Shown: positions 61,731-64,000 of the stretch, piece after piece
Layout: each line of letters starts with the position of its first letter
Numbering within the stretch: the first letter of the stretch is position 1
Assembly: GCF_019972135.1 (NCBI RefSeq)
Contig: NZ_BPFI01000002.1
Coordinates: 1-64,000, forward strand
Direction: 5' to 3'
Length of the DNA: 64,000 nt
From: Sulfurovum sp. TSL1
Lineage (GTDB): Bacteria; Campylobacterota; Campylobacteria; Campylobacterales; Sulfurovaceae
Program-made: the position numbers and the translations under genes
Notes under the pieces: model-generated
What the model was told of the DNA's origin: nothing
Databases searched by the model: none
The model's input: the letters and a program-made list of their open reading frames with translations, nothing else

Positions 61731-64000
61731 ATGGATATCAGAAAAGAATTTCTAGACTTTTTTCAAAGTAAAGGGCATCAGCTCATACCATCTTCACCAC
61801 TCGTACCGGACGACGCGACACTTATGTTCACCAATGCGGGTATGGTACAGTTCAAGAACATCTTTACGGGTGAAGCACCTATCCCTGAGATACCTCGTGC
61901 AACCTCTTCACAAACCTGTTTAAGAGCGGGTGGAAAACACAATGACCTTGACAATGTCGGTTACACGGCACGTCACCATACACTTTTTGAAATGCTGGGG
62001 AACTTCTCCTTTGCGGATTATTTCAAAAAAGAAGCCATTGCTTATGCCTGGGAGTTCGTTACAAACGAGAAGTATTTGAACCTTCCTGTAGAAAAGATTT
62101 GGGTGACCGTGCATGATAGTGATGATGAAGCGGAAGAGCTGTGGAAGGAACATATAGCAGCAGACCGTATCTTGCGTTTTGGTGATGCCGATAACTTCTG
62201 GCAGATGGGTGATACCGGTCCTTGCGGTCCTTCTTCTGAGATCTTCTATGACCAGGGGGAAGAGAACTTTAATGGTCCGGAAGACAAAATGGGTGGAGAG
62301 GGTGATAGATTCTTAGAGATCTGGAACCTGGTATTCATGCAGTATTACCGTGATGAAACCGGTACACTGACCCCGCTTCCTAAACCTAGTATCGATACAG
62401 GTATGGGACTGGAGAGAGTGGTTGCCATTAAAGAGGGTAAATTCAATAACTACCACTCTTCACTCTTTATGCCTTTCCTTGAAAAGATCGGTGAACTTGT
62501 AGGGGCACCTTATGAGTTCGAAGCAGCTAACTCTGCTTCTTATCGTGTGATCGCAGACCACTTACGTTCATGTTCATTCCTGCTTGCTCAGGGAGTAAAT
62601 TTTGACAAAGAGGGACGCGGGTATGTACTTCGACGTATCATGCGTCGTGCCATCCGCCACGGGTACCTGCTTGGGTTGCGTGAACCGTTCATGTATAAAC
62701 TGGTAGATACACTGGTCGATAAGATGGGTGAACAGTATGATTATCTTCCGGTTAGAGCGGAAGCGATCAAAACATCCATGAAGATGGAAGAAGAGCGTTT
62801 CTTTGATACCATCGAAGCAGGGATCAAACTCTTCAATGAAGAGTTGAAAAACACTTCGGATATCTTTAACGGGGAAGTCGCATTTAAACTCTATGATACC
62901 TATGGTTTCCCGCTGGATCTTACGGAAGACATGCTTCGTGAAAAAAATATCAAGCTTGATATTGAGGCATTTGATGCAAAGATGGAAGCGCAGAAAGCAC
63001 AATCAAAAGCCAACTGGAAAGGTACAGGTGATGCAGCAGAGACAGGTGACTTCAAGGCACTGAAAGAAGCATTTGATGTCAACGAGTTCGTAGGCTATGA
63101 GAGTACGACTGCAAGCGCAAAAGTATTGGCCCTGCTGGATGAAGACTTTAATCAGGTAGAGAGTATTGACGGTAAAGGCTGGGTGCTTCTTGACAAAACA
63201 CCTTTCTATGCAGAATCGGGCGGACAGACAGGTGACACTGGAACACTCAATAACGATGTCAAAGTACTGGATACGAGAAAGTTTTTGGAGATGAACCTTT
63301 CTGAGATCAAAGGTAAGTTACGTGTGGGTGATGAGGTTGAGGCGGCGGTAGATAACAGCCGTGCCGAGATAGAGAAACACCACTCTGCAACACACTTGCT
63401 TCATGCAGCGCTTAGAGCAATTTTGGGAGATCACATCGCTCAGGCGGGTTCACTCAATGACGACAAAAGACTGCGTTTTGACTTCTCCCATCCACAAGCG
63501 ATGACGGCAGAAGAGATAGCCAAAGTGGAAGCATGGGTGAACGACAAAATCTCCAGAGCCATCCCGGGTAGAACCGAAGTGATGAGCATCGATGAAGCGA
63601 AGGATTCAGGCGCTATGGCACTCTTTGGTGAAAAGTACGGTGATGAAGTACGTGTCGTCAGTTTTGCCGGAGACTCCATAGAGTTATGCGGTGGTACACA
63701 CGTAGCGAATGCTGCGCAGATAGGTCTTTTCATGATCACGAAAGAGAGCGGTGTAAGTGCCGGTGTAAGACGTATAGAAGCTGTATGTGGAAATGCTGCC
63801 AGAGAAGTGGTCAATGGACTCAGAGATGAACTCAATGAGATCAAATCAGAGCTCAAGAACCAAAATCCGCTAGCAGGTATCGCCAAACTCAAAGAGCAGG
63901 TGAAAACACTCAAAGGCGAATTGGCTTCAGCGATGAGCAGCTCTCAAAAAGAGTTGAGTGCAGTTGAGGTCAATGGCGTGAATGTCATCGTAGAAGAAGT
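61731..64000 (+). CDS. alaS: alanyl-tRNA synthetase (partial, runs off the window)
   Basis: Reading frame opens at ATG 61731 and is still open at 64000 (756 codons visible), so the C-terminus is missing. The class II catalytic domain shows [48 protein letters not shown] (motif 1/2 region) and DTGMGLERV. The editing domain carries the zinc-binding [12 protein letters not shown], and CGGTHV is present further on, so the proofreading site is intact. The C-terminal oligomerisation region has just begun at the window edge. Confidence 0.96.
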   Translation, partial: MDIRKEFLDFFQSKGHQLIPSSPLVPDDATLMFTNAGMVQFKNIFTGEAPIPEIPRATSSQTCLRAGGKHNDLDNVGYTARHHTLFEMLGNFSFADYFKKEAIAYAWEFVTNEKYLNLPVEKIWVTVHDSDDEAEELWKEHIAADRILRFGDADNFWQMGDTGPCGPSSEIFYDQGEENFNGPEDKMGGEGDRFLEIWNLVFMQYYRDETGTLTPLPKPSIDTGMGLERVVAIKEGKFNNYHSSLFMPFLEKIGELVGAPYEFEAANSASYRVIADHLRSCSFLLAQGVNFDKEGRGYVLRRIMRRAIRHGYLLGLREPFMYKLVDTLVDKMGEQYDYLPVRAEAIKTSMKMEEERFFDTIEAGIKLFNEELKNTSDIFNGEVAFKLYDTYGFPLDLTEDMLREKNIKLDIEAFDAKMEAQKAQSKANWKGTGDAAETGDFKALKEAFDVNEFVGYESTTASAKVLALLDEDFNQVESIDGKGWVLLDKTPFYAESGGQTGDTGTLNNDVKVLDTRKFLEMNLSEIKGKLRVGDEVEAAVDNSRAEIEKHHSATHLLHAALRAILGDHIAQAGSLNDDKRLRFDFSHPQAMTAEEIAKVEAWVNDKISRAIPGRTEVMSIDEAKDSGAMALFGEKYGDEVRVVSFAGDSIELCGGTHVANAAQIGLFMITKESGVSAGVRRIEAVCGNAAREVVNGLRDELNEIKSELKNQNPLAGIAKLKEQVKTLKGELASAMSSSQKELSAVEVNGVNVIVEE

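Overview
The window looks like a chromosomal segment of a sulfur-oxidising member of the Campylobacterota (Epsilonproteobacteria). A Sulfurovum-like organism fits best. The evidence is a sulfide:quinone oxidoreductase, an exported rhodanese next to a complete cytochrome bc1 operon, a formate dehydrogenase beside an oxalate/formate-type transporter, LuxS, and promoters whose -10 box is almost always TATAAT preceded by G/A-rich bases with no obvious -35 box. Base composition in hand-counted lines runs from about 33 to 52% GC. Gene density is high, genes often overlap by 1-17 bases, and no rRNA, tRNA, CRISPR array, transposase or intact prophage gene is visible.

Layout. 0.1-1.8 kb: sulfide:quinone oxidoreductase and a small downstream ORF (minus strand). 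2.1-8.8 kb: four-gene peptide-type ABC importer plus a HAD phosphatase. 8.9-11.1 kb: luxS, a MnmD-type tRNA methyltransferase, a cupin and riboflavin synthase. 11.3-17.3 kb: mnmG, exported rhodanese, petABC. 17.4-22.8 kb: moaA-queE-queD, a cytochrome c lipoprotein, moeA, a membrane protein and rsmE. 23.0-29.4 kb: DUF4395 protein, rpmE, rsmI, an RlmB-type methyltransferase, a RodZ-like protein, aminotransferase, hom, yajQ. 29.6-33.5 kb: small cysteine-rich protein, MFS carrier, formate dehydrogenase. 33.7-36.7 kb: metE with a cysteine-rich upstream sORF, then a truncated ORF6N remnant. 36.8-45.4 kb: housekeeping genes (yraN, trxA, trxB, dapB, purF, hisIE, an SPFH protein, ilvE) with two non-heme iron oxygenase-like genes. 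45.6-51.5 kb: sensor-like membrane protein, aldehyde dehydrogenase, DUF420 and DUF523 proteins, HtrA-like protease, bcp. 51.5-54.8 kb: rpsB-tsf with a long leader, lolD and a coupled 41-aa membrane protein. 54.8-64 kb: prfB, panC, a penicillin-binding protein, ftsW, murG, a lipoprotein and the start of alaS.

How it works together. SQR feeds electrons from sulfide to quinone, the bc1 complex passes them to c-type cytochromes (one of them a lipoprotein here), and the periplasmic rhodanese handles sulfane sulfur. Formate dehydrogenase with its neighbouring carrier suggests formate use. LuxS and MetE belong to the activated-methyl cycle.

The most interesting unexplained signals are: (1) a 50-nt element present twice (minus strand 11189-11238 and plus strand 51706-51755), both copies in the sense orientation within probable 5' leaders, whose sequence differences largely preserve three small hairpins; (2) strong-RBS small ORFs next to SQR, metE, an oxygenase gene and lolD; (3) a helix-hairpin-helix-like tail on ribosomal protein S2; (4) two perfect dyads in the formate locus; (5) two other intergenic hairpin clusters that look like dispersed repeats.
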